Source: Lacipirellula parvula (GTDB lineage: Bacteria > Planctomycetota > Planctomycetia > Pirellulales > Lacipirellulaceae). From it: a stretch of 64,000 bases of DNA. Location: contig NZ_AP021861.1 in NCBI RefSeq assembly GCF_009177095.1, positions 248,001 to 312,000 on the forward strand, written 5' to 3'. Positions 44,636 through 53,788 of the stretch are shown here, piece after piece. Under the pieces are notes generated by a model. It ran no database searches. It was not told the origin of the DNA and was given only the letters and a program-made list of their open reading frames with translations. How positions within the stretch are numbered: the first letter of the stretch is position 1; each line of letters opens with the position of its first letter. Position numbers and translations under genes: made by a program.

Positions 44636-46636
44636 TTACGCCACGGGCTGCGGAGCATTCGCCGCCTTGGCGCCGTTGTTCTTATGCTTCGCTTGCCGCT
44701 CCCGCCAAGCTTCTTCGATCATTTCGGCGCCGACCAACCCGTACAGCCGCGGCCGTGGCGTGACGAGCGTCGTGTCGACGTCTTCGTACCGCAGGTGAGG
44801 CTCGCCGTTGGCGTCGACTTCCGCGATCGTCGTCTTCAGCCACTTGCGATTCTTCTCTTCGAACTTGTCGCACCATTCTTCGGCTTGGCGGTGCTTTTCG
44901 GGCGGCGAGGCGTCGGCGTCGATGCCCGGCATGTCGAACGCCGGCTTGTAGTGGGCGCCGCGGCATTCGTCGCGGGCGAGGGCGCCCTTCAGAATCGCCT
45001 TGGCGATCGGGAACATATCCCGCAGCGACTTGGTGAAGATGACGTTCTGGTTGGTCCAGTTGCCGGTGTCGGAGAGCGAGCAGTTCTTTACCCGCTCGGC
45101 GAGGTCGTTCACCTTCTCGATCGCGTCGCGCAGCTGGCCGTTCTCGCGGACCACCGTGGCGGCCTTCGTCATCACGTCGCCAAGCTGCTGGTGAATGAGA
45201 TACGGGTTCTCGCGACCACCCTGGCGATTGAGCAGGTCGTCGTGCTCAAGCTGCTTCACGGCCCGTTGGCCGCGGAGGAGTTGGTCGTACTTCTCGTCGC
45301 TGGCAGAATCCTTCAGCGAGGCGATCGATTTCTGGATGCCAGGCGCGGCGAACAATCCGCTGAAGATGCACGACAGCAGCGAGTTGGCGCCGAGCCGATT
45401 GGCGCCGTGATACTGATAATCGCACTCGCCCATGGCGTACAGGCCCGGGATGTTTGTCTGCTGGTTGCGCGGCGAACCGGGAACCAGGCCGCCGGCCGCG
45501 GTCCGCTCGTAGTCGGCCCACAGGCCGCCCATCGAGTAGTGGACCGCTGGGAAGATCTTCATCGGGACTTCGCGGGGATCGACGCCCTGGAACTTCTCGT
45601 AAATGTGGAGAATGCCCCCCAATTTGCGATCGAGTTCCGCCCGCGAGATATGCGTCAGATCGAGGTAGACGCACTGGCGATCGGCGTCGACGCTTAGGCC
45701 GTCGTTCACGCAAACACTGAAGATCTCGCGGGTGGCGATGTCCCGCGGCACGAGGTTGCCGTACTTCGGGTAGCGCTCTTCGAGGAAGTAGTAGCGTTCG
45801 TTCTCCGGAATCTGCTTTGGATCGCGCGGGTCGTGCGGCTTCCGCGGCACCCAGACGCGGCCGCCCTCGCCACGGGCCGATTCGCTCATCAACCGCAGCT
45901 TGTCGGCTCCGGGGATCGCGGTGGGGTGAACTTGAATGAACTCGGCGTTGCCGTAGAGGGCGCCGGCTTGCGTGGCGCGGCTCGCGGCGGCGCCGGTGCA
46001 GGCCATCGACATCGTGCTGCGGCCGAAGATCAACCCGCAACCACCTACCGCCAACACCACCGCATCGGCAGGGAAGGCGCGGATCTCCATGTTCACCAAA
46101 TTCTGCCCGATGGCGCCGCGGCAACGGCCATCGTCATCGAGCACGGGGCTCAGGAAGTCCCAGCCCTCGTAGAAGGTGATCTTGCCCGCCGCGTGCCAAC
46201 GGCGAACCTGTTCGTCGAGGGCGTACAGCAGCTGCTGGCCAGTGGTGGCGCCAGAAAACGCCGTCCGCTTGAACAGCGTGCCGCCGAAGCGACGTTGATC
46301 GCGGAAGCCTTCGGCGGTGCGGTTGAACGGCACGCCGAGCCGGTCCATCAGGTCGATGATCCGCGGCCCCCAGTCGGTCATTTCTTTGACCGGCGGCTGG
46401 TGCTGCAAGAAGTCGCCGCCGTAGACGGTGTCATCGAGATGCTTCGACTCGTTGTCGCCCTGCTGGCGAGTCAGCTCGTTAACGCTGTTGATGCCGCCCT
46501 GGGCGCACACGCTGTGCGAGCGCTTCACCGGCGTGAGGCTCATCACGTCGACGTCGACGCCACCCTCGGCGAGTTGCATCGCCGCGGCCAATCCCGCCAA
46601 ACCGCCGCCGACTACCAATACGCGTTGCTTTGCCAT
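44636..46636 (-). CDS. sdhA: Succinate dehydrogenase/fumarate reductase flavoprotein subunit
   Basis: A 666-residue FAD protein that oxidises succinate to fumarate. The dinucleotide motif GGGLAG is at 10-15, and H41 in KRSHSVCAQGG is the expected covalent FAD attachment. Further motifs: MGGLWADY, ALYGNAEFIQVHPTA and ESARGEGGRVW. The long C-terminus (RHYKPAFDMPG-like region near 575, then RLRYEDVDTTL-like end) is the non-classical form that goes with a five-helix cytochrome b558-type SdhC. It lies 83 bases after sdhC. Confidence 0.96.
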   Translation of the reverse strand: MAKQRVLVVGGGLAGLAAAMQLAEGGVDVDVMSLTPVKRSHSVCAQGGINSVNELTRQQGDNESKHLDDTVYGGDFLQHQPPVKEMTDWGPRIIDLMDRLGVPFNRTAEGFRDQRRFGGTLFKRTAFSGATTGQQLLYALDEQVRRWHAAGKITFYEGWDFLSPVLDDDGRCRGAIGQNLVNMEIRAFPADAVVLAVGGCGLIFGRSTMSMACTGAAASRATQAGALYGNAEFIQVHPTAIPGADKLRLMSESARGEGGRVWVPRKPHDPRDPKQIPENERYYFLEERYPKYGNLVPRDIATREIFSVCVNDGLSVDADRQCVYLDLTHISRAELDRKLGGILHIYEKFQGVDPREVPMKIFPAVHYSMGGLWADYERTAAGGLVPGSPRNQQTNIPGLYAMGECDYQYHGANRLGANSLLSCIFSGLFAAPGIQKSIASLKDSASDEKYDQLLRGQRAVKQLEHDDLLNRQGGRENPYLIHQQLGDVMTKAATVVRENGQLRDAIEKVNDLAERVKNCSLSDTGNWTNQNVIFTKSLRDMFPIAKAILKGALARDECRGAHYKPAFDMPGIDADASPPEKHRQAEEWCDKFEEKNRKWLKTTIAEVDANGEPHLRYEDVDTTLVTPRPRLYGLVGAEMIEEAWRERQAKHKNNGAKAANAPQPVA

Positions 46637-46719
46637 GTTCGCTTGTTTCCGTCGAGATAGGCCAGCCAGGTCGCAGCGAGTCGCCGGCGGCGTCGGATCG
46701 TTTGAGTCAGTGCGGTGGA

Positions 46720-47580
46720 CTAGTTGCCGGCGGCGGCCGCAGCCGCTTCGGCCTCGGGCGTTTCGTCGTCGCCCTCTTCGTCGAGCGGGGCGGCTTCCTT
46801 GTGTTCGTTCGGCTGGATGTCGCCGGTGGCGATCTTCAGTTCGACGATGCGATCTTCCTGAGCGCGGACTTCACGCAGCTTCTCCGGCGTGTCGACGGCG
46901 GCTCGCAATCCGAAGAGCGCCGTGCCGCTGACGACCATCATCAGCACGCCAAAGGCCGAGCAGACGTACGACGCGCGGCGTTGTGCCGTCGGGCTGGTCC
47001 AGACGCCCCAGGTGATCCCCATCGTCCAGATGCCGTTGGCCAGGTGATAAACGCAGGCCGTGACGCCGATGACGTACAACGCGACAACCCAGATCTGCTG
47101 CAGCGCCATGCCGGCGGTGCTGGTGGCGTTGTACGGACGGAACTGGGCGCCCCCCATCGGTCGGACGACGTAGTGGAGCCACGATTCGTTGTGAATCCAC
47201 CCGTGCATATGCAGCACGTGCAGCATGATGAAGAAGAAGGCGATCACGCCCGTGGCCCGCTGCAGCGTGTAGCGGTAGTTGGCGGCGTACGGGTAGTTGT
47301 GATTGTTGGGCATGCCCCCCGCGATGATGAAGAAGCCAAAAATCGCGTGGAACAAAATCGGAATGAAGATGAATCCCCATTCCAGGATCGGCAACAGGTC
47401 GCCGAACTTGTGGATGTTCAGCACGTTGTTCTGGAACGTCGCGTCGCCGTTGACGACGCTGGCGTTCACCAACAGGTGAACCACCATGTAGGCGCCCACG
47501 GGAATCAAACCGCAGAGCGAGTGGAGGCGGCGAATCAGAAAGTCGTTGCGAACCAAAAACGATTGTCGCGAGCTATCCAC
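46720..47580 (-). CDS. sdhC: Succinate dehydrogenase cytochrome b558 subunit
   Basis: About 286 residues with five membrane helices and conserved heme histidines (RRLHSLCGLIPVGAYMVVHLL, FHAIFGFFIIAGG, MLHVLHMHGWIH, VYHLANGIWTMGITWG). It anchors SdhAB and passes electrons to quinone using two b hemes. The frame is open to 47835, but that extension is low-complexity and runs into a CGCAAAG repeat. I prefer GTG 47580 (giving MDSSRQSFLVRNDFLIRRL), preceded by GGAAAG; GTG 47673 is possible. The C-terminus is acidic and Ala-rich. Confidence 0.85.
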   Translation of the reverse strand: MDSSRQSFLVRNDFLIRRLHSLCGLIPVGAYMVVHLLVNASVVNGDATFQNNVLNIHKFGDLLPILEWGFIFIPILFHAIFGFFIIAGGMPNNHNYPYAANYRYTLQRATGVIAFFFIMLHVLHMHGWIHNESWLHYVVRPMGGAQFRPYNATSTAGMALQQIWVVALYVIGVTACVYHLANGIWTMGITWGVWTSPTAQRRASYVCSAFGVLMMVVSGTALFGLRAAVDTPEKLREVRAQEDRIVELKIATGDIQPNEHKEAAPLDEEGDDETPEAEAAAAAAGN

Positions 47581-47775
47581 GGCGGCGTACTTTCCACGCG
47601 AGCGGGGCTGAGGCGCATCGGGCGAGGCGCGCAGGCCTCTGGGGGCGCCCTGCCCTGCGGGCGACCCTGCCACAAGCGGTTCAGTATAGGGGACCAGGGT
47701 AGAGTGACAAGGCGGCGAACGGGGCCGTTGGAGAGGCCGATCGGGCGGAAGCGAAGCGATTTTCTCTGAAATGTC

Positions 47776-47856
47776 TTTCCTTTGCGCCTCTGCGCCTTTG
47801 CGAGAGATCTTTTGGGAAAGGCATGTCTCTCGCAAAGGCGCGAAGGCGCAAAGAAA
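47776..47856. repeat. CGCAAAG-type hairpin repeat (copy 2)
   Basis: Arm 47776-47807 (TTTGCGCCTCTGCGCCTTTG) pairs with 47827-47856 (CGCAAAGGCGCGAAGGCGCA). The loop TCTTTTGGGAAAGGCATGT is nearly the same as in the copy at 53659-53741. Confidence 0.88.
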
Positions 47857-47920
47857 GCCGGTGAAAACCTTGGCCTTGCTCAGCGCACTTGGCGGCTCAT
47901 TAAAGAAAACTTAGCGCAAC

Positions 47921-47957
47921 AAAAAAGGGGCGGGTCGCCATGACCCGCCCCTTTTCT
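47921..47957. terminator. Bidirectional intrinsic terminator after the TPR gene
   Basis: AAAAGGGGCGGGTC pairs perfectly with GACCCGCCCCTTTT around GCCAT. It lies 27 bases beyond the stop of the minus-strand TPR gene. Confidence 0.88.
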
Positions 47958-47983
47958 ATTTCAACTTTTCAAACAACCAGCGA

Positions 47984-49585
47984 TCAGTTGCTGGAAGCTT
48001 GCTTTTCATTCGCTTCGTCGGCCTTCTTTTGATATTCATCGGCCAGGTCGTTCTTGCCCATCTTGCGCAACGCCTCGGCCATCTTGCTGAACATCTTCGG
48101 CTGCGGATTGTCTTGCAGCAGCGCGAGCCGGAAGAAGTCGGCTGCCTTCTTGTATTCCTTCATCTGCAGGTAGGCGTAGCCGACGTTGTAGTAGTTGTCG
48201 CCGACGTCCGGCTCGGAGCGGATCGCGTCGTTGAAGGCCTCGATCGCCCGCTTGTATTCCTTCAGGTCCATATACGCGCGGCCCTTGTTGACGTGGGCGA
48301 GAGCGTAGTTCGGGGCCTTGGCGATTGCTTCGCCGTAGGAGTTGATTGCGTCGCGATGGTTGCCTTGCTGGTGGTGGGTAAACCCGATCCACAAGAAAAT
48401 GCGCGGATCTTGGTAACCGCTGCCGGTTGACGACGCTTGCTCGAAGTCGCCGCGCGCCAGATCGGCCTCGCCCATGTAGTACCAGCAAATGCCGCGGTAC
48501 ATCAGCGCGTCGGCCACATACGGCACGTCTTGTCCGGCGGGAACGTCGCTAATAGCGCGTGTGAACGAGTTCACCGCATCGCTATAGCGTTCGAGCATCC
48601 GTTCAGCGCGGCCCTTGCGGAAATAGGCTTGGCCTTGTTCGGCGCGGCCTTCGAACTTGTCGATGACCACGTTCATGTCCTCGATCGCTGCATTGAGCTG
48701 CTCTTCGGCCTTCTTCGCGTCCTTTTCCTTCTCCGCGAGCTTCAGGCGAGCGTCGGCGCGAAGCAGGTAACCCGTCACGAAGATTTCCGGATCGCCGCCC
48801 TTTTCAGGCTTGTAGGCGTCGATCGCCTTCGTCAGCGCATCCACGGCCTTCGCAAAGTCGTCCTGAAAGAGGTAGACGTTGGCCAGCACCGCGAAGTTCT
48901 CGTGATCGCCCGGCTCCAGTTCGGCCGCCTTCTTGATGTCGGTTTCCGCCTTGTCGAACTGACGCATCAACGCTTGGGCGTAGCCGCGATTGCGGTACGA
49001 ACGGGCGTCTTCTGGGTTGCCGGCGATGGCGTCGTCCAGGCGGCGAATCGCCGTCGCCATGCCAGCCGCGTCGCCGCGGCTGAAGTTGACCAGGATGTGG
49101 CCGATGTTCGAGAGAATTTTGGGGTTCGACGGCGCGAGTTCCAAGGCGTTGTTGAAGTCGTTCGCCGCGAGATCGATTTGCTGCGTTTCGAGGTAGCACT
49201 CGCCGCGGCCGGTCAGTGCGGCGGCCGAACGGGCGTCGAGGTTCAGCGCCTGCGAATAGGCGGTGGCGGCGGCGCCGTAGTCCTCAAGGCCCTTCATCGC
49301 GTCGCCTTTGCCGACGAAAGCTTCCGGGAACGTGCCGTCGGCCTGGATGGCGGTGTTGAACTGCACGAGCGCCGCTTTGTAAGCGGTAGCCTTCGCCTCT
49401 TTTTCTTTCGCGGCCTCGGCTTCAGCCAGCGACTTGGCGCCCTGCTCGTAGGCGGTGATCGCTTCTTGCGGACGCATGAGCGCCGGCTGTTCCTCGGTCG
49501 CCTCTTGAGCGAACGCGGGGACTTGAGAAACAACGACGGCGCAAACAGTGCACGCCGCCCAGAACGATCGCTTAAAACGACTCAT
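47984..49585 (-). CDS. Secreted tetratricopeptide-repeat protein
   Basis: A 533-residue protein with signal peptide (FWAACTVCAVVVSQVPAFAQ). About ten TPR units follow, for example AFVGKGDAMKGLEDYGAAAT, ALTGRGECYLETQQIDLA, SYRNRGYAQALMRQFDKAE, AHVNKGRAYMDLKEYKRAIE and NYYNVGYAYLQMKEYKKAAD. A Lys/Glu-rich coiled segment sits near residues 45-65. It is probably a periplasmic protein scaffold. GAGGGA just before ATG 49585 supports the start. Confidence 0.9.
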   Translation of the reverse strand: MSRFKRSFWAACTVCAVVVSQVPAFAQEATEEQPALMRPQEAITAYEQGAKSLAEAEAAKEKEAKATAYKAALVQFNTAIQADGTFPEAFVGKGDAMKGLEDYGAAATAYSQALNLDARSAAALTGRGECYLETQQIDLAANDFNNALELAPSNPKILSNIGHILVNFSRGDAAGMATAIRRLDDAIAGNPEDARSYRNRGYAQALMRQFDKAETDIKKAAELEPGDHENFAVLANVYLFQDDFAKAVDALTKAIDAYKPEKGGDPEIFVTGYLLRADARLKLAEKEKDAKKAEEQLNAAIEDMNVVIDKFEGRAEQGQAYFRKGRAERMLERYSDAVNSFTRAISDVPAGQDVPYVADALMYRGICWYYMGEADLARGDFEQASSTGSGYQDPRIFLWIGFTHHQQGNHRDAINSYGEAIAKAPNYALAHVNKGRAYMDLKEYKRAIEAFNDAIRSEPDVGDNYYNVGYAYLQMKEYKKAADFFRLALLQDNPQPKMFSKMAEALRKMGKNDLADEYQKKADEANEKQASSN

Positions 49586-49868
49586 GAAAAGTCCCTCGAG
49601 GCGAGGAAAAAACAATGGAGCTAGTTGAGAATCAGTGGGAATCGTAGGCTTGGCCATCCCGAAAGAGTAGCCTGCGAATGCGTCCCAGGTCGGTTCATGG
49701 TAAACGGCCCCAGAATCCGCCGCACGCATTTTGAGCCTGCCGCGGCGGCGATTTGGCCGAATCGGCGCGGTCTGCGCAGAGGGCGAGGATTGTGACGGAG
49801 CGAGCCTCCGCGGCAGCGATGGCAGACGGAGTCGCATGGCGCCGGTCGTGTCGACTATGCCGCGCGTC

Positions 49869-49954
49869 TAGCCCCGGGCTCCGCCCGGGGGTCGGCAACC
49901 ATTTCGCAACGCGTTCCCTAACGCAACGCCACCCCCGGGCGGAGCCCGGGGCTA
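49869..49954. repeat. Inverted pair of CCCCGGGC palindromes
   Basis: Units at 49869-49892 and, inverted, 49931-49954. Same unit and similar spacing as the pair at 13736-13822. Confidence 0.88.
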
Positions 49955-49971
49955 GAACTGAACCGCCAAAC

Positions 49972-50001
49972 AAAAAAAGCCCCCGGCAGAACCGGGGGCT
50001 T
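49972..50001 (-). terminator. Intrinsic terminator for the charged-protein gene
   Basis: Read on the minus strand, AAGCCCCCGG and CCGGGGGCTT pair around TTCTG and are followed by seven T. It lies about 145 bases past the stop at 50147. The stem resembles the P1 palindromes. Confidence 0.7.
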
Positions 50002-50019
50002 CGGAAAACTGAACCTTGA

Positions 50020-50122
50020 GGTCCCCTCCCCTTGAGGGGGAGGGTTAGGGAGGGGTGAAAGCAGCGGGTGCCAGAGTTCCACCCCCTCCCCAGCCCTCCC
50101 CTCAAGGGGGAGGGAGCCAGAA
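50020..50122. repeat. CCCCTCCCC/GGGGAGGG inverted element (copy 1)
   Basis: About 103 bases, nearly identical to 54971-55074. Each half contains CCCCTCCCC and GGGGGAGGG blocks, and the halves are inverted relative to one another around a GCAGCGGGT/CCAG centre. Confidence 0.9.
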
Positions 50123-50146
50123 AATTCGGGGTGGTCGGCAGCAGTG

Positions 50147-50908
50147 CTACTTCTTCGCCGCCCCGTGGAACGTGTGCGACGGCTCTTCGTCGTCCGGCGT
50201 GGCGACCGCGTAGCGGCCATACGCTTTGTTCGTCCGCGTGTACTCTTCGGCGAAGCCGACCGCCTGCTCGTCGGTGAACTTGCGGCCGATCGTCCGTTTC
50301 AGGACGCCGAACTCGTAGACGTGAACCACATGGTCCGCCGGCGGACCGGCAGGAACTGGCGGAGCCTCGGGGGCGGGCGCTTCGGCCTCGGCTTCTTCAG
50401 CCGCCGGCTCGCGCACCTCACGCGGCTCACGCACTTCCTTCACCTCTCGCGGTTCCCTTGCCTCGCGAACTTCCCGCGCCTCGCGGGCTGGCTTCGGCGC
50501 GGCTGCTGGCTCGTCCTTGAACGGCAGATCGTCGTCTTCCTCGTCATCGAGGCCGTCGGCGAAGCTGAGGTAACCTTTCGGCGCCGCCTCAATCGGGCCT
50601 TTGTCGGCCGGGGGCTTCGAGCCTGGACCAGCGGGCTTGGCCGGACGCTTCCCGGCGCCTTCGTCACGGCGAGATTCCCGCTTCGCGGCAGGCTTCTCCG
50701 CCGGCTTGTCGGTGCTGCGAGCGCGCTTCGGAGCGCGCGACGCCGGCTTGTCGGCCTTTTCCTTCGATTCCTTCCCCTTCGGCGCCGCCTTCTTCTTGGC
50801 CGGCTTCGCCTTTGGCTTCTCTTCTAGCTCGGAATCATCATCTGCGTCATCGTCGTCGACGAAGTCGAACTCCTCGCCAAACAAATCGTCATCGTCGTCG
50901 TACGGCAT
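50147..50908 (-). CDS. Low-complexity charged protein of unknown function
   Basis: A 253-residue protein without signal peptide. The N-terminus is an acidic run (PYDDDDDLFGEEFDFVDDDD), followed by a Lys/Ala/Pro-rich basic stretch (30-110), a second acidic patch, then REVREAREPREVKEVREP repeats (about 145-170). The last 65 residues look folded (HVVHVYEFGVLKRTIGRKFT, GFAEEYTRTNKAYGRYAV). The charge-patterned tail resembles nucleic-acid-binding or chaperone-like disordered proteins. I recognise no family. Confidence 0.7.
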   Translation of the reverse strand: MPYDDDDDLFGEEFDFVDDDDADDDSELEEKPKAKPAKKKAAPKGKESKEKADKPASRAPKRARSTDKPAEKPAAKRESRRDEGAGKRPAKPAGPGSKPPADKGPIEAAPKGYLSFADGLDDEEDDDLPFKDEPAAAPKPAREAREVREAREPREVKEVREPREVREPAAEEAEAEAPAPEAPPVPAGPPADHVVHVYEFGVLKRTIGRKFTDEQAVGFAEEYTRTNKAYGRYAVATPDDEEPSHTFHGAAKK

Positions 50909-51044
50909 GGTCCGGGTCGTCCCAGCATCAGGACGCGGATAGAGGAAACGGCACGCGAAGCGACCGCTCAGACGGCGGCCAATCGTGCGGAAAGGTGAAC
51001 CGAACAGTATCGCCCGGAACGGCCTGAGGCGTCAACCACGTGAG

Positions 51045-51239
51045 GGTTCAGCGGTTACGGGAGGGTTCAGTGGTTGGGGTTCAGGGTTCAGGAAAAACGG
51101 GGACTTGGCTTCGGGGTTTTGCTGAACCCTGAACCCTGCCACCTGAACCCTTCAGCGCAAGCGGCCAGGGCCCGGAGTTCAGGAATGGCCGTGGCGGCCC
51201 TATTGCCTGAACCCCGAACCCTGATGCCTGAACCCTCTA
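51045..51239. repeat. Multi-copy GGGTTCAG repeat with inverted arms
   Basis: Forward words (GAGGGTTCAG, GGGGTTCAGGGTTCAGG) at 51045-51093 are mirrored by GCTGAACCCTGAACCCTG from 51121 and again by GCCTGAACCCCGAACCCTG to 51236. The outer edge touches the TAG stop of the S41 protease gene. Upstream bases 50909-51044 show nothing recognisable. Confidence 0.8.
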
Positions 51240-53069
51240 CTTGACCGCCCCGTCAGCCGCCGGAGCGGCGACCCGGTTGCGGGATTGGTCGACGGCTGCC
51301 TGAATTCCCGCTTCCAACGCCCGGTCGCCCACGATCTTCAATTCGCTGATGCCAGCGGCCGGCTTCGCGGCCGTGTACCCGCCGGGGGCGACGTTCGCGG
51401 CAATCGTCGCCGGTTGTTGAATCGGCTTGGCGGCCGTGCGGTGAGATTCGACTGGGATGGTCGGCGTGACGCCGTTCTTGCTGATCTTCAAACCGTTCGG
51501 CGAATAGAACAAAGCGGTCGTCAGGCGAATCCCCGCCCCGGCGTAACCGAGCGGGAAGATCCCCTGCACCGAGCCCTTGCCGTACGACTTCTGGCCGACG
51601 ATGTCGCCGCGTTCGTTGTCCTTGATGGCGGCCGCAAAAATCTCGCTGGCGCTGGCGCTGTCGCCGTCGACCAGCACCACCAACGGCACCCGCCAGGTTC
51701 CACCGTAGTGGGCCTGGTAGTTAAAGTCTTCCTGAGCACTGCGGCCGCGGGTCGAAACGATCCCGCCCTGTTGCAGGAACTTGTCGGCGACTTCAACGGC
51801 AGCCGTCAGCAACCCGCCCGGATTGCCGCGGAGGTCGAGCACCAACGTCCGCATCCCCTTGGCGTGCAAATCCCACAGGGCGGCGTCGAGGTCGCGGCTC
51901 GTCGTCTTTTGGAACGCCGGGATCCGAATGTACGCAACGCCGGCGGCCAATTGCTCGGCAGAGACGGCGAGTTGCTTCTCTTCGGCGAACTTCGCGTCGA
52001 CGATGCGAACATCTTCCAGACTCGGCACTTCGACATGCTCGCGGCGAACGGTCAACTCGCGACGTTGGCCGGCTGTTTCGGCGACGACGCGGACGACGCT
52101 TCCCTCTTCGCCGGTCAGCATCGAAGCGGCTTCGTCGGTCGACAGCTCTTCGGTCGAACGGCCGTCAACGGCCACGATGCGGTCGCCGTCCTTGATGCCG
52201 GCCCGTTCGGCGGGGCTGCCGGGGATGACGTGCACGATCAACAAGGCGCCCTTGTCGGCCTTCAACTCGACGCCCAAGCCGACGAAGTTGCCTTCGATCT
52301 GCGAGTACACGTCACGCAGCTGATCCGAGGTGAGGAACGCCGAGTATTCGTCCAACCCGCCAGCAGCGGCGGCGGTGAATTCCAGGAACGTCGCCGACGG
52401 ACGCAAATTGCCGCGAGCTTCGACCAACCGAGCGATGTCGGCGGCGAACGCAGCCAGATCATCGGGGCCAGCGAGCGGCCGGGTCGTCAGGGCTTCGGTC
52501 CGCTGGTAGAGCTCGTTGAGCAGCGTGGCTCGTTGTTCGTTCGACAGGTTCAGGCCGTTGGTCGCACAGAACGTCTTTTCGCCCAAACCAATCGCCACGG
52601 CGTTGGCGCCCCGCTTGGCGAGGTTCTGCCACGGCGGCGCGGTGACGTAATGAGTGTTGATTTTGCGGGCCAGCTCCAGATACAGAGCGGCGGCTTGCTG
52701 CGGCGTCAGCGTTTGCAGCGACTGAACGAAGCTGCGGTCGGCGTAACGGCGTTCGAGGCTGAAGTGCAGCTTCGCCAGGTCGCTCCGCTGTTGCAGCGCG
52801 ACGTTCTCGGGCGTTTCACGCAGGGCATGTTCGTAGTGCGAAACAGCTTCGCCCCACCGGCCGAGCGATTCCAACCGTGCGCCTTCCGCCAACACGCCGT
52901 CGAGCGAATTGGCCGGCAGTTCCGGGGCGATGAAGACCGGCGGCGCCGATCGCGTAAACTGTTCTTGCGCGGCAAGCGGCGCCGTCTGTAGCAAGCAAGT
53001 CGGCAGACAACAGATCGCCAGGGCAAGTGGCAGCCAGGAGCGTCGATGCCGGAAGACCCAGAAGTGCAT
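51237..53069 (-). CDS. S41-family C-terminal processing protease with PDZ domain
   Basis: A 610-residue exported protease. Signal peptide WLPLALAICCLPTCLLQTAP; residues 45-100 resemble a TPR helix pair (WGEAVSHYEHALRETPENVA). A PDZ domain follows (GNFVGLGVELKAD, VIPGSPAERAGIKDGDRIVA), then the S41 core with LRGNPGGLL, nucleophile region DGDSASASEIFAAA and catalytic Lys region QKSYGKGSVQG. A Pro/Ala tail ends the protein. ATG 53069 places the signal peptide at once; starts at 53159 or 53222 would add an unrelated N-terminus. It probably trims or degrades envelope proteins. Confidence 0.9.
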   Translation of the reverse strand: MHFWVFRHRRSWLPLALAICCLPTCLLQTAPLAAQEQFTRSAPPVFIAPELPANSLDGVLAEGARLESLGRWGEAVSHYEHALRETPENVALQQRSDLAKLHFSLERRYADRSFVQSLQTLTPQQAAALYLELARKINTHYVTAPPWQNLAKRGANAVAIGLGEKTFCATNGLNLSNEQRATLLNELYQRTEALTTRPLAGPDDLAAFAADIARLVEARGNLRPSATFLEFTAAAAGGLDEYSAFLTSDQLRDVYSQIEGNFVGLGVELKADKGALLIVHVIPGSPAERAGIKDGDRIVAVDGRSTEELSTDEAASMLTGEEGSVVRVVAETAGQRRELTVRREHVEVPSLEDVRIVDAKFAEEKQLAVSAEQLAAGVAYIRIPAFQKTTSRDLDAALWDLHAKGMRTLVLDLRGNPGGLLTAAVEVADKFLQQGGIVSTRGRSAQEDFNYQAHYGGTWRVPLVVLVDGDSASASEIFAAAIKDNERGDIVGQKSYGKGSVQGIFPLGYAGAGIRLTTALFYSPNGLKISKNGVTPTIPVESHRTAAKPIQQPATIAANVAPGGYTAAKPAAGISELKIVGDRALEAGIQAAVDQSRNRVAAPAADGAVK

Positions 53070-53548
53070 GTGTTGCTCGATCCGTGCGTTGGGGAGGGTC
53101 GCTAGCGCCTCGTTGAGCAAACGAATCCGCGTCGGCGTGCGGAAGATTGCTCGAGGCATAGGGTGAGCATCCATGCGGTGGGAAGCTTGGCGAAAGGGGT
53201 CGCTATCGCCAGCCACCAGCAATATAGGTCACAGCTAGCAACCGGTCAAAAAACCACGCTAGCGGAACTCAACTTTTCTGCGATCGCGGCGCGGCGCCAT
53301 CGTCAAAGGCGTTGCGGCAATCCCCAGCCGAAGGGCCGAAGAGGACGCTCGCGAAGACAAGGCAAACCTTAGCGGTTGGCGGCGATCGCGGACTCGAGAA
53401 GAGCGTCCGCGCAGTTCTTGCTGAGCGTCATGCCAGAGAAGCCCGCCGCTTCATGTGCAACGGGAGAACTGCACCCCACTACGCGACCTCGAACAACGAG
53501 GTTCAGTGCTAGCGTCGCGGATGATTTGCTCCGCTGCTAGCATCTAAA
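53070..53548. other. Intergenic region without recognised gene
   Basis: Roughly 480 bases upstream of the S41 gene. I see no credible frame, paired repeat or promoter motif. It should hold the S41 promoter. Confidence 0.4.
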
Positions 53549-53788
53549 TTGCCTAACCGCCAAGGACGCCAAGAGCGCCAAGGAAATGCGTGGAGAAGGG
53601 AACCACGACGGCACAACGCACAAGACGAAGAGCATGCGTATTTCACTCTGCCTTGTCTTCTCCTTTGCGCCTCTGCGCCTTTGCGAGAGATCTTTCTGGG
53701 GAAGGCATGTCTCACGCAAAGGCGCGAAGGCGCAAAGGAGATTTGGGAGAACCTTCGTTTCCCTTGGCGCTCTTGGCATCTTTGGCGG
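53549..53788. repeat. Composite nested repeat X-Z-V-v-x
   Basis: Outer X arms at 53549-53580 (AACCGCCAAGGACGCCAAGA) and, inverted, 53758-53788. Inside are an unpaired Z word (GAACCACGACGGCACAACGC at 53599) and a CGCAAAG hairpin (53659-53690 with 53711-53741). It has the same plan and junctions as 21383-21567, but a different inner hairpin. Confidence 0.85.

Noticed and set aside
47581-47835. Longer sdhC start
   Set aside because: The extension encodes repeat-derived sequence (SRKGAEAQRK) and a Pro/Arg-rich stretch unlike SdhC N-termini.
42398-51239. Regular short repeats (GGGTTCAG, CGCAAAGG words) as CRISPR arrays
   Set aside because: Repeats are 5-12 base words in direct contact with no unique spacers, form inverted arms, and no cas gene is present.
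53070-53548. Mobile element or attachment site upstream of the S41 gene
   Set aside because: No terminal repeats, integrase or tRNA end are visible.
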